Assembly: GCF_017498525.1 (NCBI RefSeq)
Contig: NZ_CP071796.1
Coordinates: forward strand, 1,984,001 to 2,048,000
DNA: 64,000 nucleotides
Direction: 5' to 3'
Source of the DNA: Ottowia testudinis
Lineage (GTDB): Bacteria; Pseudomonadota; Gammaproteobacteria; Burkholderiales; Burkholderiaceae_C
A program made the position numbers and the translations under genes. Position 1 is the stretch's first letter. The number at the start of each line of letters is the position of its first letter. A model generated the notes under the pieces. The model did no database searches, was not told where the DNA came from, and saw only the letters and a program-made list of their open reading frames with translations. Below, in pieces: positions 16,237 to 28,436 of this stretch.

Positions 16237-16923
16237 TTGAAGCAAATCGCGCTCGATATCGGTTTGGCCCCCGAGCCGACGCTGGACGGCTTCGTGGCCG
16301 GGCGCAACAGCGCCGCGCTGCAACACCTGCGGTTGTGGAGCGAGAGCACCGCGCGCTCGCCGGTGCCCACCTATCTGTGGGGCCCGCAAGGTGCCGGCAA
16401 GACCCACCTGCTGCGCGCCGCGCGGGCGCAACTGCTGGCGCAGGGCGCTGCCGTGGGCTGGCTGGACGCCGGCACACCGCCGCACACGCCCTTCAACGAA
16501 CACTGGGGCGCGGTGCTGCTGGACGATGTGCACCTGTATGGCGCGGAGTTGCAGCACACCGCGTTCAATTGGTTCGTCAACGCCGTGGCGCCGGCCAACG
16601 GCCGCGCTCTGCCGGTGCTGGCCGCCGGCGGGCTGCCACCGGCCGATCTGGCGCTGCGTGAAGACCTGCGCACGCGCCTGGGCTGGGGTCATGTGTTTGA
16701 GCTGCAGGTGTTGCCCGAATCCGAGCTGCGCGCCGTGTTGCGCCGCGCCGCCGACGCGCGGGGCGTTTTTCTGCCGGACGAGGTGATGAACTTCGTGCTC
16801 GGCCGCTTTTCGCGCGACCTGGGCAGCCTGATGCAATTGCTCGATCATCTGGACCGCTACGCGCTGCAAACGCAGCGCGCCATCACGATTCCTCTGGTCA
16901 AGTCGATGCTTCAAAATGAATAG
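16237..16923 (+). CDS. hda: DnaA regulatory inactivator Hda homologue
   Basis: A 228 aa AAA+ protein related to the DnaA ATPase core. In E. coli it works with the sliding clamp to trigger ATP hydrolysis by DnaA. Visible parts are the N-terminal clamp-binding-like KQIALDIGL, Walker A WGPQGAGKTHLL at about 48-56, a Walker B-like AVLLDDVHLYG and the sensor-2 region FSRDLGSLMQLLDHLDRYAL. TTG 16237 is chosen because it gives the conserved MKQIALDI start; everything upstream in frame is repeat B. The last residues (MLQNE) and the stop overlap a repeat A copy. Confidence 0.88.
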   Translation: MKQIALDIGLAPEPTLDGFVAGRNSAALQHLRLWSESTARSPVPTYLWGPQGAGKTHLLRAARAQLLAQGAAVGWLDAGTPPHTPFNEHWGAVLLDDVHLYGAELQHTAFNWFVNAVAPANGRALPVLAAGGLPPADLALREDLRTRLGWGHVFELQVLPESELRAVLRRAADARGVFLPDEVMNFVLGRFSRDLGSLMQLLDHLDRYALQTQRAITIPLVKSMLQNE

Positions 16924-16962
16924 CTGCTCGCGCTTTCCCAGCTTGCGGAACCCCCATTTTTG
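16912..16962 (-). repeat. dispersed repeat A copy overlapping the hda stop
   Basis: TTCAAAATGAATAGCTGCTC then GCGCTTTCCCAGC; minus orientation, forming the end of hda and the gap to the HAD gene. Confidence 0.7.
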
Positions 16963-16965
16963 ACA

Positions 16966-17646
16966 ATGAAACTTGCCCTCTTCGACCTCGACCACACCCT
17001 GATTCCCATCGATTCAGACCACGCCTGGGGTGATTTCGTCACCCGCATCGGATGGACCGATGCCGCCGAATTCAAGCGCCGCAACGACGCCTTTTATGAG
17101 CAATACAAGGCAGGCACGCTCGACATCGCCGAATACATCCGTTTCACCACTGGGCCGATCCGCCGCCATGGCCCCGGCGCCTCGGCCGAGGCGCAGGCGC
17201 GCTTCATGCGCGAGGTGATCGCGCCGGCCATCAGGCCGCAGGCGCGGGCGCTGGTCGAAGCGCACCGCAAGGCCGGCGACGCGCTGGTCATCGTCACGGC
17301 CACCAACGAATTCGTCACCCGGCCCATCGCGCACAGCTTTGGCATCGACGAGCTGATCGCTGTCGATCTGGCGCGCGGCCCCGGCGGCTGGATCACGGGC
17401 GAAATCGCCGGCGTGCCCTCGTTTCGCGAAGGCAAGGTCACGCGCGTGGCCCAATGGCTGGCCGCGCGCGGTCTTTCGTTTGGCGAGGTGGATATCACCT
17501 TTTATTCCGACTCACGCAATGATCTGCCGCTGCTTGAAAAGTCGCAGAATCCAGTGGCCACCAACCCCGACGCCACGCTGCGTGCCATCGCCATCCAGCG
17601 CGGTTGGCGCATCCTCGAATTGTTTCCCCAAGAAGAAAACGCATGA
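16966..17646 (+). CDS. HAD-IB family phosphatase (SerB-like)
   Basis: A 226 aa HAD hydrolase. Motif I is LFDLDHTLIP near residue 5 with both Asp residues, motif II is VIVTATNEF, the Lys follows in REGKVTRVAQWL, and motif III/IV is YSDSRNDLPLL. Spacing matches the HAD-IB group that includes phosphoserine phosphatase-like and histidinol-phosphatase-like enzymes. The substrate is unassigned. ATG 16966 is preferred over the TTG six bases before it. The stop overlaps the pcnB start as ATGA, giving a coupled hda-HAD-pcnB-folK cluster. Confidence 0.87.
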   Translation: MKLALFDLDHTLIPIDSDHAWGDFVTRIGWTDAAEFKRRNDAFYEQYKAGTLDIAEYIRFTTGPIRRHGPGASAEAQARFMREVIAPAIRPQARALVEAHRKAGDALVIVTATNEFVTRPIAHSFGIDELIAVDLARGPGGWITGEIAGVPSFREGKVTRVAQWLAARGLSFGEVDITFYSDSRNDLPLLEKSQNPVATNPDATLRAIAIQRGWRILELFPQEENA

Positions 17647-19229
17647 TCAACAAGTTCATCGGCCGGCTGATCGACAAGGCCACGGCAGGCAGCAAGGGCC
17701 GCAAGCGCTTTGGCAAACGTGCCGAGATCGGCCCCGACGGCCACGGCATCAACCCCGCGCTGGTCGATGAGCGCGCCGCCAACGTGGTGCGCACGCTGAA
17801 AGAGGCCGGTTACGAGGCCTACATCGTCGGCGGCGCCGTGCGCGATTTGCTTCTGGGCCTGAAACCCAAGGACTTCGACGTTGCCACCAACGCCACGCCC
17901 GAGCAGGTCAAGCAGCTGTTCCGGCGCGCTTTCATCATCGGCCGGCGCTTTCGCATCGTGCACGTCGTGTACGGACGCGGGCGCGAGCACGAAGTGATCG
18001 AGGTCTCCACCTTCCGCGCCTACATGGACAACGCCGCTGCCGAAGCCGTCAGCGGCAACGAACGCACCGCCAAGGGTCAACTGGCCGGCATGAAGCACGC
18101 CGTGGATGCGTCGGGCCGCGTGCTGCGCGACAACGTGTGGGGCTCGCAGGAAGAAGACGCCGCGCGGCGCGACTTCACCGTCAACGCCATGTACTACGAC
18201 CCCGAAACGCGCGTGGTGGTCGACTACCACAGCGGCATCCAGGATTCGCGCAAGAAGCTGCTGCGCATGATTGGCGACGCCGCCACGCGCTACCGCGAAG
18301 ACCCGGTGCGCATCATGCGCGCGGTGCGGTTTGGCGCCAAGTTGAGCGGGCTGGGTTTCACGCTCGAACCCAAGACGGCCAAGCCGCTGGTCGAAGCGCG
18401 CGCATTGCTGGCCGAGGTGCCGCAAAGCCGCCTGTTCGACGAGATGATCAAACTGCTGCAAACCGGGCATGCCGTGCCCAGCGTCGATCAACTGCGCAAG
18501 CTGGGCCTGGGCAAGGGCATCTATCCGCTGTTGGATGTGGTGGTCGAGCGCGCCGACCAACCTTTCGTCAAGGCTGCGCTGGCCGACACCGACCGCCGCG
18601 TGTCGGAAGGCAAGCCGGTGGCGCCGTCGTTCTTGCTGGCCTGCGTGCTGTGGCAGGACGTGCTGGCCGGCTGGAAGGCGCGGCTGGCGCGCGCCGAACA
18701 CCCGTTCCCCGCGCTGCAGGACGCCATCGACGAGGTGTTCGACGCTCGCATCGGCGATGTGTCGGGCCGCGGCAAGCTGGGTGCCGACATGCGCGAAATC
18801 TGGATGATGCAGCCGCGCTTTGAAAAGCGCAGCGGCAATACCCCGTTCAGCCTGGCCGAACAGCCGCGCTTTCGCGCCGGCTTCGACTTCCTGCGCCTGC
18901 GCGCCGACGTCGGCGAGATTGACGAAGAGTTGGCCGATTGGTGGCAAGCCTTCAGCCTGGCCGACGACGGCGTGCGCGAAAGCCTGGTGCGCGAGTTGCG
19001 CGCCGAGCAGCAGCGGGTCAAAAAGCAGCAGCCGCCGCGCGTGCACCGGGTGCCAAAACAGCCCTTAGCGCCCGAGGGGCAAGCGCAAGAAGCTCCTGAA
19101 TCTGTAGCGGATGAGGCCGGCGAGGACAGCACCGCCACGCCCGCCAAAAAGCGCCGCCGCCGGCGCCGCAAGCCGTCGTCCGGCAACGGCGGCGCACCTG
19201 CAGCGCCCGCGCCGAGCGGCGGTGATTGA
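17643..19229 (+). CDS. pcnB: poly(A) polymerase I
   Basis: Adds 3' poly(A) tails that mark RNA for decay. The 528 aa protein has the nucleotidyltransferase signature [20 protein letters not shown] at about 65, with the DxD metal ligands, then the [12 protein letters not shown] and [18 protein letters not shown] motifs of the tRNA-NT/poly(A) polymerase superfamily. The basic tail ([12 protein letters not shown]) is typical of PcnB rather than CCA transferase. It starts inside the HAD gene stop (ATGA) and its own stop overlaps folK by 8 bp. A stretch near the C-terminus ([10 protein letters not shown]) resembles a piece of repeat A. Confidence 0.92.
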   Translation: MINKFIGRLIDKATAGSKGRKRFGKRAEIGPDGHGINPALVDERAANVVRTLKEAGYEAYIVGGAVRDLLLGLKPKDFDVATNATPEQVKQLFRRAFIIGRRFRIVHVVYGRGREHEVIEVSTFRAYMDNAAAEAVSGNERTAKGQLAGMKHAVDASGRVLRDNVWGSQEEDAARRDFTVNAMYYDPETRVVVDYHSGIQDSRKKLLRMIGDAATRYREDPVRIMRAVRFGAKLSGLGFTLEPKTAKPLVEARALLAEVPQSRLFDEMIKLLQTGHAVPSVDQLRKLGLGKGIYPLLDVVVERADQPFVKAALADTDRRVSEGKPVAPSFLLACVLWQDVLAGWKARLARAEHPFPALQDAIDEVFDARIGDVSGRGKLGADMREIWMMQPRFEKRSGNTPFSLAEQPRFRAGFDFLRLRADVGEIDEELADWWQAFSLADDGVRESLVRELRAEQQRVKKQQPPRVHRVPKQPLAPEGQAQEAPESVADEAGEDSTATPAKKRRRRRRKPSSGNGGAPAAPAPSGGD

Positions 19230-19704
19230 GCTTTTTGAGCGCGAGCCCGTCACCGCCTACGTGGCGCTGGGCGCCAACCTGGGCGATGCCGCCGCGGCGC
19301 TGCGCCAGGCCATCGGTGCGCTGAATCAGCTGCCGGGCACGCACGTCAGCGCGCATTCCAGCCTGTACCGCACCGCGCCCGTCGATGCCACTGGCCCCGA
19401 TTACGTCAACGCCGCCGTACAACTGTCCACCCGCCTGACGGCGCCCGATCTGCTGAATGCGTTGCAAGCCCTGGAGCAGGCTGCCGGCCGCCAGCGCCCC
19501 TACCGCCACGCGCCGCGCACGCTGGACCTGGATCTGCTGCTGTACGGCGATGCCCGTATCGACAGTCCGCTTCTCACCGTGCCGCACCCGCGCATGTGGC
19601 AGCGCGCCTTCGTGCTGGTGCCCTTGCACGAGATCGCGCCCGCGCGGGTGGGGCCAGGTGCCTTGGCGGCGGTGGTGGGGCAGGGTGTCCGGCGTCTGGA
19701 CTGA
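19222..19704 (+). CDS. folK: 2-amino-4-hydroxy-6-hydroxymethyldihydropteridine pyrophosphokinase
   Basis: Transfers pyrophosphate from ATP to hydroxymethyldihydropterin in folate synthesis. The 160 aa protein shows [11 protein letters not shown] at the start, [10 protein letters not shown], the FolK signature [12 protein letters not shown] with metal-binding Asp pair, and [18 protein letters not shown]. The GTG at 19222 gives the normal length and overlaps the pcnB stop by 8 bp, implying coupling. It is the last gene of the hda-HAD-pcnB-folK series. Confidence 0.92.
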   Translation: MIELFEREPVTAYVALGANLGDAAAALRQAIGALNQLPGTHVSAHSSLYRTAPVDATGPDYVNAAVQLSTRLTAPDLLNALQALEQAAGRQRPYRHAPRTLDLDLLLYGDARIDSPLLTVPHPRMWQRAFVLVPLHEIAPARVGPGALAAVVGQGVRRLD

Positions 19705-19735
19705 ACACGCGTGCCGGCCACCGTGACACTGCAGG

Positions 19736-19790
19736 CCGAATCGGTTCTCAGCGCTTAACCAGCCGCGCAAGCAGCTATCAAAACCGTAGT
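19736..19790 (+). repeat. dispersed repeat A copy
   Basis: GAATCGGTTCTCAGCGCTTA then GCGCAAGCAGCTATCAAAAC; fills the folK to DUF486 gap, 10 bp before the next start. Confidence 0.75.
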
Positions 19791-19801
19791 TATCTTTCGC
19801 C

Positions 19802-20167
19802 ATGTTGCAAACCCTGCAATCGCTGCCCATCCCTTTGCAGACGGTGCTTCTGCTTGCCGCCAGCAACGTCTTCATGACTTTTGCCTGGTACGGCCACCTG
19901 AAGAACCTGGCCACCGCGCCGTGGTATGTGGCCGCGCTCATCAGCTGGGGGATCGCGCTGTTCGAGTATCTGTTGCAGGTGCCCGCCAACCGCATCGGCC
20001 ACCAGCAATTCAGCGTGGGGCAGCTCAAGATCATGCAGGAGGTGATCACGCTGGCGGTGTTCGTGCCATTCGCCGTGCTGTACCTGCGCGAGCCCCTCAA
20101 GTTGGACTACCTGTGGGCGGCGTTGTGCATGGTGGGCGCGGTGTATTTCATCTTCCGTGGGCCTTGA
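19802..20167 (+). CDS. DUF486 (DMT superfamily) membrane protein
   Basis: A 121 aa inner-membrane protein with four hydrophobic segments and the DUF486 pattern LAASNVFMTFAWYGHLK, LISWGIALFEYLLQVPANRIG and a central KIMQEVITLAVFVPFAVLY. The family is related to small drug/metabolite transporters but has no assigned substrate. ATG 19802 directly follows a repeat A copy, so the element may hold or replace its promoter. Confidence 0.85.
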   Translation: MLQTLQSLPIPLQTVLLLAASNVFMTFAWYGHLKNLATAPWYVAALISWGIALFEYLLQVPANRIGHQQFSVGQLKIMQEVITLAVFVPFAVLYLREPLKLDYLWAALCMVGAVYFIFRGP

Positions 20168-20244
20168 ACAACACGTGCGGCCGGCCCCCAGTGGGCTTGA
20201 GCGCTGTCAGGGAAGTACCGATTGGCGCGGCTACACTTGCGCAA

Positions 20245-20261
20245 AGTCATGAAACCGTCAT
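20245..20261 (+). promoter_or_regulatory. candidate Pho box upstream of the phosphate uptake pair
   Basis: AGTCATGAAACCGTCAT contains two GTCAT half-sites spaced 11 bp, the spacing of PhoB direct repeats, about 47 bp before the DUF47 gene. The regulon link is inferred from the downstream pit gene. Confidence 0.5.
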
Positions 20262-20307
20262 GGTTGTTTCATGCGTCAGTCACCGAAACCTGCGGAGCGT
20301 CCACCCC

Positions 20308-20955
20308 ATGCTGTTCAGCAAGCTGTTGCCCAAGGAGGGCAATTTTTTTGAGTTGTTCAACCAGCACGCCGACCGCATCGTCGAGGCCGCGCAGGCCTTC
20401 GAGAAGCTGGTGGAGCATTACGCCGACGTGCAGGCACGTGCCAAGTACGCGCAACAGGTGGACGATGCCGAACGCGCCGCCGACCGCGTCACGTCCGAGG
20501 TCAATCGCCTGATCCACACCACCTTCATCACGCCAATCGACCGCGAGCAAATCCACGGCCTGATCAACCTGATGGACGACGTGGCCGACCTGCTGCAGGA
20601 CTCGGCCGAAACCATGGCGCTTTACGACATCCAACACATGACGGACGAGATCAAGCGCCTGGCCGACCTGGCGGTCAAGTGTTGCCAGCGCGTGCAGGCG
20701 GCCGTCAAGCTGTTGGGCAAGATCGCCGAGCAGCCGGTGGCCGAGGCTACGCTGAAAACCTGCGACGAAATCGACCAGCTCGAATCCGACGCCGACCGCG
20801 TGCTTCGCAGTGCCATCAGCAAGCTGTTCCGTGAAGAGCCCGACGTGCTGGAGGTCATCAAGCTCAAGGCCATCTACGAGCTGCTGGAGACGGTGACCGA
20901 CAAGTGCGAGGCGGTCGCCACGCAGATCGAAGGCATCGTGCTCGAAAACTCCTGA
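20308..20955 (+). CDS. DUF47 (PhoU-like, Pit accessory) protein
   Basis: A 215 aa all-helical protein of the TIGR00153/DUF47 family, which resembles PhoU and is usually encoded next to Pit transporters. Visible landmarks are FFELFNQHADRIVEAA, FITPIDREQIHGLINLMDDVADLLQD with the metal-binding ExxxD/DxxxD pattern, and CDEIDQLESDADRVLRSA. It probably regulates the downstream transporter. ATG 20308 is the conserved start. It is separated from pit by 11 bp and lies behind a candidate Pho box. Confidence 0.9.
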   Translation: MLFSKLLPKEGNFFELFNQHADRIVEAAQAFEKLVEHYADVQARAKYAQQVDDAERAADRVTSEVNRLIHTTFITPIDREQIHGLINLMDDVADLLQDSAETMALYDIQHMTDEIKRLADLAVKCCQRVQAAVKLLGKIAEQPVAEATLKTCDEIDQLESDADRVLRSAISKLFREEPDVLEVIKLKAIYELLETVTDKCEAVATQIEGIVLENS

Positions 20956-20966
20956 AAGCGGGCGCC

Positions 20967-21977
20967 ATGGAAACCGCCCAAGCAGCCCTCTGGGTCGTGG
21001 TGATGCTGGTCGTGCTGGCCATCGCGTTCGACTTCATGAACGGCTTTCACGACGCCGCCAACTCGATCGCCACCGTGGTCTCCACGGGCGTGCTCAAACC
21101 CACGCACGCGGTGGCGTTCGCCGCCTTCTTCAACTTCATCGCCGTTTTCGTGTTCCACCTCAGCGTGGCGGCCACGGTGGGCAAGGGCATCGTGCAGCCG
21201 GGCGTGGTCGACACGCACGTGGTGTTTGGCGCGCTCATCGGCGCCATCAGCTGGAACCTGATTACCTGGTATTACGGCATTCCCAGCAGCTCGTCGCACG
21301 CGCTCATCGGCGGCATCGTGGGCGCGGTGGTGGCCAAGTCGGGCTTCGGCCAGTTGATCGGCGCGGGTATCTTCAAGACCGTGGCCTTCATCTTCGTGTC
21401 GCCGTTGCTGGGCTACTTGCTGGGCTCGCTGATGATGGTGGCGGTCGCCTGGATCTTCCGGCGCACGCGGCCGGGCCGCGTGGACAAGTGGTTTCGCCGC
21501 CTGCAGCTGGTCAGCGCCGGCGCGTACAGCCTGGGCCACGGCGGCAACGATGCGCAGAAAACCATCGGCATCATATGGATGCTGCTGATCGCCACCGGCT
21601 ACACGGCGGCCGGTGACAGCGCACCGCCGCTGTGGGTGATCATCAGCTGCTATGCGGCGATCGCGGTGGGCACCATGTTCGGCGGTTGGCGCATCGTCAA
21701 GACGATGGGGCAGAAAATCACCAAGCTGAAACCCGTGGGCGGCTTTTGCGCCGAAACGGGCGGAGCGCTGACGCTGTTCGTCGCCACCGCCCTGGGCATT
21801 CCGGTGTCGACCACGCACACCATCACCGGCGCCATCGTGGGCGTGGGTTCCACCCAGCGCGCCAGCGCCGTGCGCTGGGGTGTGGCGGGCAACATCGTGT
21901 GGGCGTGGATTTTGACCATCCCGGCCAGCGCGTTGGTGGCGGCGCTGGCGTACTGGTTCAGTTTGATGGTTTTCTGA
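20967..21977 (+). CDS. pit: inorganic phosphate transporter, PiT family
   Basis: A 336 aa inner-membrane symporter for metal-phosphate. The duplicated PiT signature is clear: GFHDAANSIATVV near residue 30 and GHGGNDAQKTIGIIW near 190. The IPSSSSHALIGGIVGA and IPVSTTHTITGAIVGVG repeats also match. About ten hydrophobic segments are present. It forms an operon with the DUF47 gene 11 bp upstream. The stop region runs straight into a minus-oriented repeat A copy. Confidence 0.93.
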   Translation: METAQAALWVVVMLVVLAIAFDFMNGFHDAANSIATVVSTGVLKPTHAVAFAAFFNFIAVFVFHLSVAATVGKGIVQPGVVDTHVVFGALIGAISWNLITWYYGIPSSSSHALIGGIVGAVVAKSGFGQLIGAGIFKTVAFIFVSPLLGYLLGSLMMVAVAWIFRRTRPGRVDKWFRRLQLVSAGAYSLGHGGNDAQKTIGIIWMLLIATGYTAAGDSAPPLWVIISCYAAIAVGTMFGGWRIVKTMGQKITKLKPVGGFCAETGGALTLFVATALGIPVSTTHTITGAIVGVGSTQRASAVRWGVAGNIVWAWILTIPASALVAALAYWFSLMVF

Positions 21978-22030
21978 TTGCTATCGAAAAAAGAGCTGCT
22001 TGCGCTTGTCCAGACCGCGAAACCGGCACT
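21977..22030 (-). repeat. dispersed repeat A copy after pit
   Basis: TTGCTATCGAAAAAAGAGCT then GCTTGCGCTTGTCCAGACCG; minus orientation, starting at the pit stop. Confidence 0.7.
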
Positions 22031-22046
22031 TTCTTTCGATAAACCG

Positions 22047-22493
22047 TTACTGGGAGATCTTGCGCGCCTCGTCGATCTGGTATTCAAAATAGCGCTGAAA
22101 GCTGAAAGCCAGCGCGGCCATCAGCACCGCCGTGCCGACCATGAGCGAGGCGGCGATGCCGATGACGGTGAACCAATTGGTGCGGCCCGCCTCGGCATCG
22201 GGCTCCAGGAGCGGGTTGAAGCGGGCGTTCCACTTCTCGGGCGTCATCAGGCCATAGATGATGGCCATCAGGGCGCAGCCCGCCATCGTGAAGCCCAGCA
22301 GCGGAATCAGCAGCCAGCTCCACTGGTCATCCTGGCCGAACTGCTGCACGCGCTCAATGCCGTACAGCCCCAGCGCGGTCGGGATCGGCAGCAGCCAGCC
22401 CAGCAGGTCGCCAAATCCCTTGAGGTAGAAGCGGTGCAGGCCCAGCGGGCCGCCCAGGAAGGTGAGCCAGGTGGCGAAGGTCTTGTTTTTCAT
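22047..22493 (-). CDS. TM2-like membrane protein
   Basis: A 148 aa protein with a TM2-domain N-terminus: TWLTFLGGPLGLHRFYLKGFGDLLGW (about residues 9-34) has the conserved GGxxGxHRFY motif. Three further hydrophobic segments follow (SWLLIPLLGFTMAGCALMAI, WFTVIGIAASLMVGTAVLMAALAF). TM2 proteins have no general function assigned. It is convergent with pit and lies beside repeat B. Confidence 0.72.
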   Translation of the reverse strand: MKNKTFATWLTFLGGPLGLHRFYLKGFGDLLGWLLPIPTALGLYGIERVQQFGQDDQWSWLLIPLLGFTMAGCALMAIIYGLMTPEKWNARFNPLLEPDAEAGRTNWFTVIGIAASLMVGTAVLMAALAFSFQRYFEYQIDEARKISQ

Positions 22494-22504
22494 GGATCGC
22501 CCGA

Positions 22505-22617
22505 GAATATCAAGAGGCTGCGGAGCAGGCCATGCGCCGACGCCGCGGCCGGGGTTCCCTCAACCGCCAGCGTTGTCCTCTCAGGGGGAAGGCTCCGAAG
22601 GCGACTCAGGGGGCTAT
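22505..22617. repeat. dispersed repeat B copy upstream of rpsP
   Basis: Blocks GCGGAGCAGGCCATGCG, ACGCCGCGG, CGTTGTCC, GGGGGAAGGC and CGACTCAGGGGGC occur in the same order as in 16120-16236. The right edge abuts a TATAAT box. Confidence 0.65.
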
Positions 22618-22620
22618 AAT
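22615..22620 (+). promoter_or_regulatory. possible -10 box for rpsP-rimM at the repeat B edge
   Basis: A perfect TATAAT sits at the right end of repeat B about 135 bp before rpsP. No good -35 is visible at 16-18 bp, so activity is uncertain. Confidence 0.4.
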
Positions 22621-22754
22621 GTCAGGTTTTCGATGTGTCGCTGGCCGGGTGGCCATGTCGCGTGTCTCAACATCGGAAGAACCCAGGTGCCTTGAAGGCT
22701 GCGGCGCATGTCGTGGTCAAGGTGCCGAGTCACCACCCAGAGATTGCACACATC

Positions 22755-23015
22755 ATGGTCGTTATTCGTCTTTCCCGCGGCGGCTCCAAGGGCCGTCCTT
22801 TCTTCAGCATCGTCGTTGCCGACAAGCGCGTGCGTCGCGACGGCCGCTTCATCGAGCGCATCGGCTTCTACAACCCCGGCGCGGTCGAGGGTGAAGAGGG
22901 CCTGCGCATCGCATCCGACCGCCTGACGCACTGGATCGGCGTCGGCGCCCAGCCGTCGCCCACGGTTGAGCGTCTGGTTCGTCAGGCCGCCAAGGCCGCG
23001 CCCGCCGCCGCCTGA
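22755..23015 (+). CDS. rpsP: 30S ribosomal protein S16
   Basis: Small-subunit assembly protein that binds 16S rRNA. The 86 aa product starts [20 protein letters not shown] and includes [39 protein letters not shown], all classic S16. ATG 22755 is the conserved start. It is followed after 2 bp by rimM, but trmD and rplS, which normally complete this operon, are absent downstream. Confidence 0.96.
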   Translation: MVVIRLSRGGSKGRPFFSIVVADKRVRRDGRFIERIGFYNPGAVEGEEGLRIASDRLTHWIGVGAQPSPTVERLVRQAAKAAPAAA

Positions 23016-23017
23016 GT

Positions 23018-23590
23018 TTGATCCCGCCCGCAGCGCCCGAGCCGGCCGAGTTGCCGGCGGACGCGGTCGAAGTCGGCCGCGTGCTGGACGCCTGGGGCAT
23101 CAAGGGCTGGCTCAAGATTCAGCCCTACAGCGCCTCGCCCGAGGCGTTTTTTTCGTCCAAACGCTGGTATTTGCAGCCGCCAGAGCGCGCGGCCAAGTAC
23201 GTCTTTACCGGCACGCTGCTGCTAAAAATCAAGGACGCGCGCCAGCATGGTGCCAGTGTGGTTGCCAGCGCGCATGAGGTTCAGGGACGCGATGCCGCCG
23301 AGGCACTGAGAGGCGCGCGCATCTTCATTGCCCGCTCTTCCTTTCCGACGCCGCAAGAGGGCGAGTACTACTGGGTCGATCTGATCGGCTTGTCCGTGGT
23401 CAACCGCGAGGGCGTCGCACTCGGCGAGGTGGTAGATCTCATGGCCACGGGCCCGCAGCAGGTACTGGTACTCCGCCACGAAGAGGGCGGCAAGGCGCGC
23501 GAGAGGATGATTCCGTTCGTGGACGCCTACATCGACAGCGTCGACTTGGACGCCAAGCGCATCACGGCCGATTGGCAGTTGGATTACTGA
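23018..23590 (+). CDS. rimM: 16S rRNA processing protein RimM
   Basis: Assembly factor for the 30S head domain. In the 190 aa protein, residues about 17-95 form the RimM N-domain (VEVGRVLDAWGIKGWLKIQPYS), and the PRC-barrel C-domain follows (GEYYWVDLIGLSVVNREGVALGEVVDLM, ending ERMIPFVDAYIDSVDLDAKRI). The start is TTG at 23018, two bases after the rpsP stop. A GC hairpin CCGCTGAAGCAGCGG lies just after the stop, and the next gene is on the other strand. Confidence 0.93.
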   Translation: MIPPAAPEPAELPADAVEVGRVLDAWGIKGWLKIQPYSASPEAFFSSKRWYLQPPERAAKYVFTGTLLLKIKDARQHGASVVASAHEVQGRDAAEALRGARIFIARSSFPTPQEGEYYWVDLIGLSVVNREGVALGEVVDLMATGPQQVLVLRHEEGGKARERMIPFVDAYIDSVDLDAKRITADWQLDY

Positions 23591-23597
23591 TGTCGAA

Positions 23598-23620
23598 CCG
23601 CTGAAGCAGCGGTCTTGAGA
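23598..23620 (+). terminator. hairpin after rimM
   Basis: CCGCTG-AAG-CAGCGG followed by TCTT. It has a good stem but a poor U tract and ends the truncated rpsP-rimM operon. Confidence 0.4.
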
Positions 23621-23648
23621 GGCTCGCCGAAGCGGGCGGCGCATCCCC

Positions 23649-23927
23649 TCAGCGCGGCGTCACCTGCACAAAAATCTCATTGGGCTTGACCATGCCCAAC
23701 TCGATTCGGGCACGCTCTTCGACCATGCCGAGGCCAGCGCGCAGATCCTGCACTTCGGAAGCCAACTGCTCGTTGACCAGGTGCGCCTGCACGTTGGCAG
23801 CCTTTTGCTGATCGACCTTGCGCTGCAGCGCCGTCACATTGGGCAGGCTGCCGCGGCCGACCCACAGCTGGGCGTGAATCACGACCAGCAGCACGATCAG
23901 CACGAACGGGACGACGCGGTGGATCAT
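23649..23927 (-). CDS. ftsB: cell division protein FtsB
   Basis: Small bitopic protein of the FtsQ-FtsB-FtsL divisome complex. The 92 aa sequence has one membrane segment near the N-terminus (VVPFVLIVLLVVIHAQLWV), then a coiled-coil with NVTALQRKVDQQKAANVQAHLVNEQLASEVQDL and the conserved ERARIELGMVKPNEIFVQV tail. It lies downstream of eno on the same strand, the usual arrangement in this group. Confidence 0.92.
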   Translation of the reverse strand: MIHRVVPFVLIVLLVVIHAQLWVGRGSLPNVTALQRKVDQQKAANVQAHLVNEQLASEVQDLRAGLGMVEERARIELGMVKPNEIFVQVTPR

Positions 23928-24002
23928 GACAAGGGTGAAAGGCTGAAGGCGTGCGACTAGCTTGCTATCTTTTTAGTATAGCGCCAAGATCCTGGCGGTG
24001 AA

Positions 24003-25374
<1,372 letters not shown>

Positions 25375-25375
25375 T

Positions 25376-25663
25376 TCAGACGCCTTCGACGCACAACATG
25401 TCGAAGATCGCCGCGCCGGCGCGGTGCTCGCGCGCCTTGCGGTATTCGGGCGAGTCGTAGAAAGCCTGGGCCTGCGCGTAGGTGGGAAAGCGCAGCACCA
25501 CGGTGCGCGGATGGGCGGCGCCTTCCTGCACCTGCTGCTGGCCGCCGCGCACGATGAATTCGCCGCCGCACGCTTGCACGGCGGCGGTGCTCCATTGGCG
25601 GTATTCCTCGATTTGCACCGGATCGGTGACCTGGATGTTGGCGATGACGTAGCCGTAGGACAT
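25376..25663 (-). CDS. DUF1330 domain protein
   Basis: A 95 aa dimeric alpha-beta barrel (ferredoxin-like) protein. DUF1330 features are GYVIANIQVTDPVQIEEYRQWSTAAVQACGGEFIVRGG and VVLRFPTYAQAQAFYDSPEYRKAREHR. The biochemical role is unknown. It sits between kdsA and eno on the same strand, a conserved position in this lineage that suggests cotranscription without functional relatedness. Confidence 0.9.
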   Translation of the reverse strand: MSYGYVIANIQVTDPVQIEEYRQWSTAAVQACGGEFIVRGGQQQVQEGAAHPRTVVLRFPTYAQAQAFYDSPEYRKAREHRAGAAIFDMLCVEGV

Positions 25664-25681
25664 GGCAGGGTGTTGGTGCGT

Positions 25682-28281
<2,600 letters not shown>

Positions 28282-28324
28282 CTAGAGGACGGCACTGGTC
28301 CAGGTGTTCCCATTGTTTGGGGTT

Positions 28325-28380
28325 ACTATCAAAAAGATAGCTGCTTGCGCTTGTCCGGTAAGCGCTGGGGGCTGATTTGA
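28325..28380 (-). repeat. dispersed repeat A copy between pyrG and coaBC
   Basis: CTATCAAAAAGATAGCTGCT then GCGCTTGTCCGGTAAGCGCT; minus orientation in the divergent promoter region. Confidence 0.75.
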
Positions 28381-28436
28381 CGCGCAATATTGGGGCCGCC
28401 AACGGTCTGCCGTGCCCCTCTGCTACATTGCCCGCC

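Noticed and set aside
14918-16240. Plus-strand 440-codon frame over purM
   Set aside because: Antisense shadow of purM, whose motifs are unmistakable on the minus strand.
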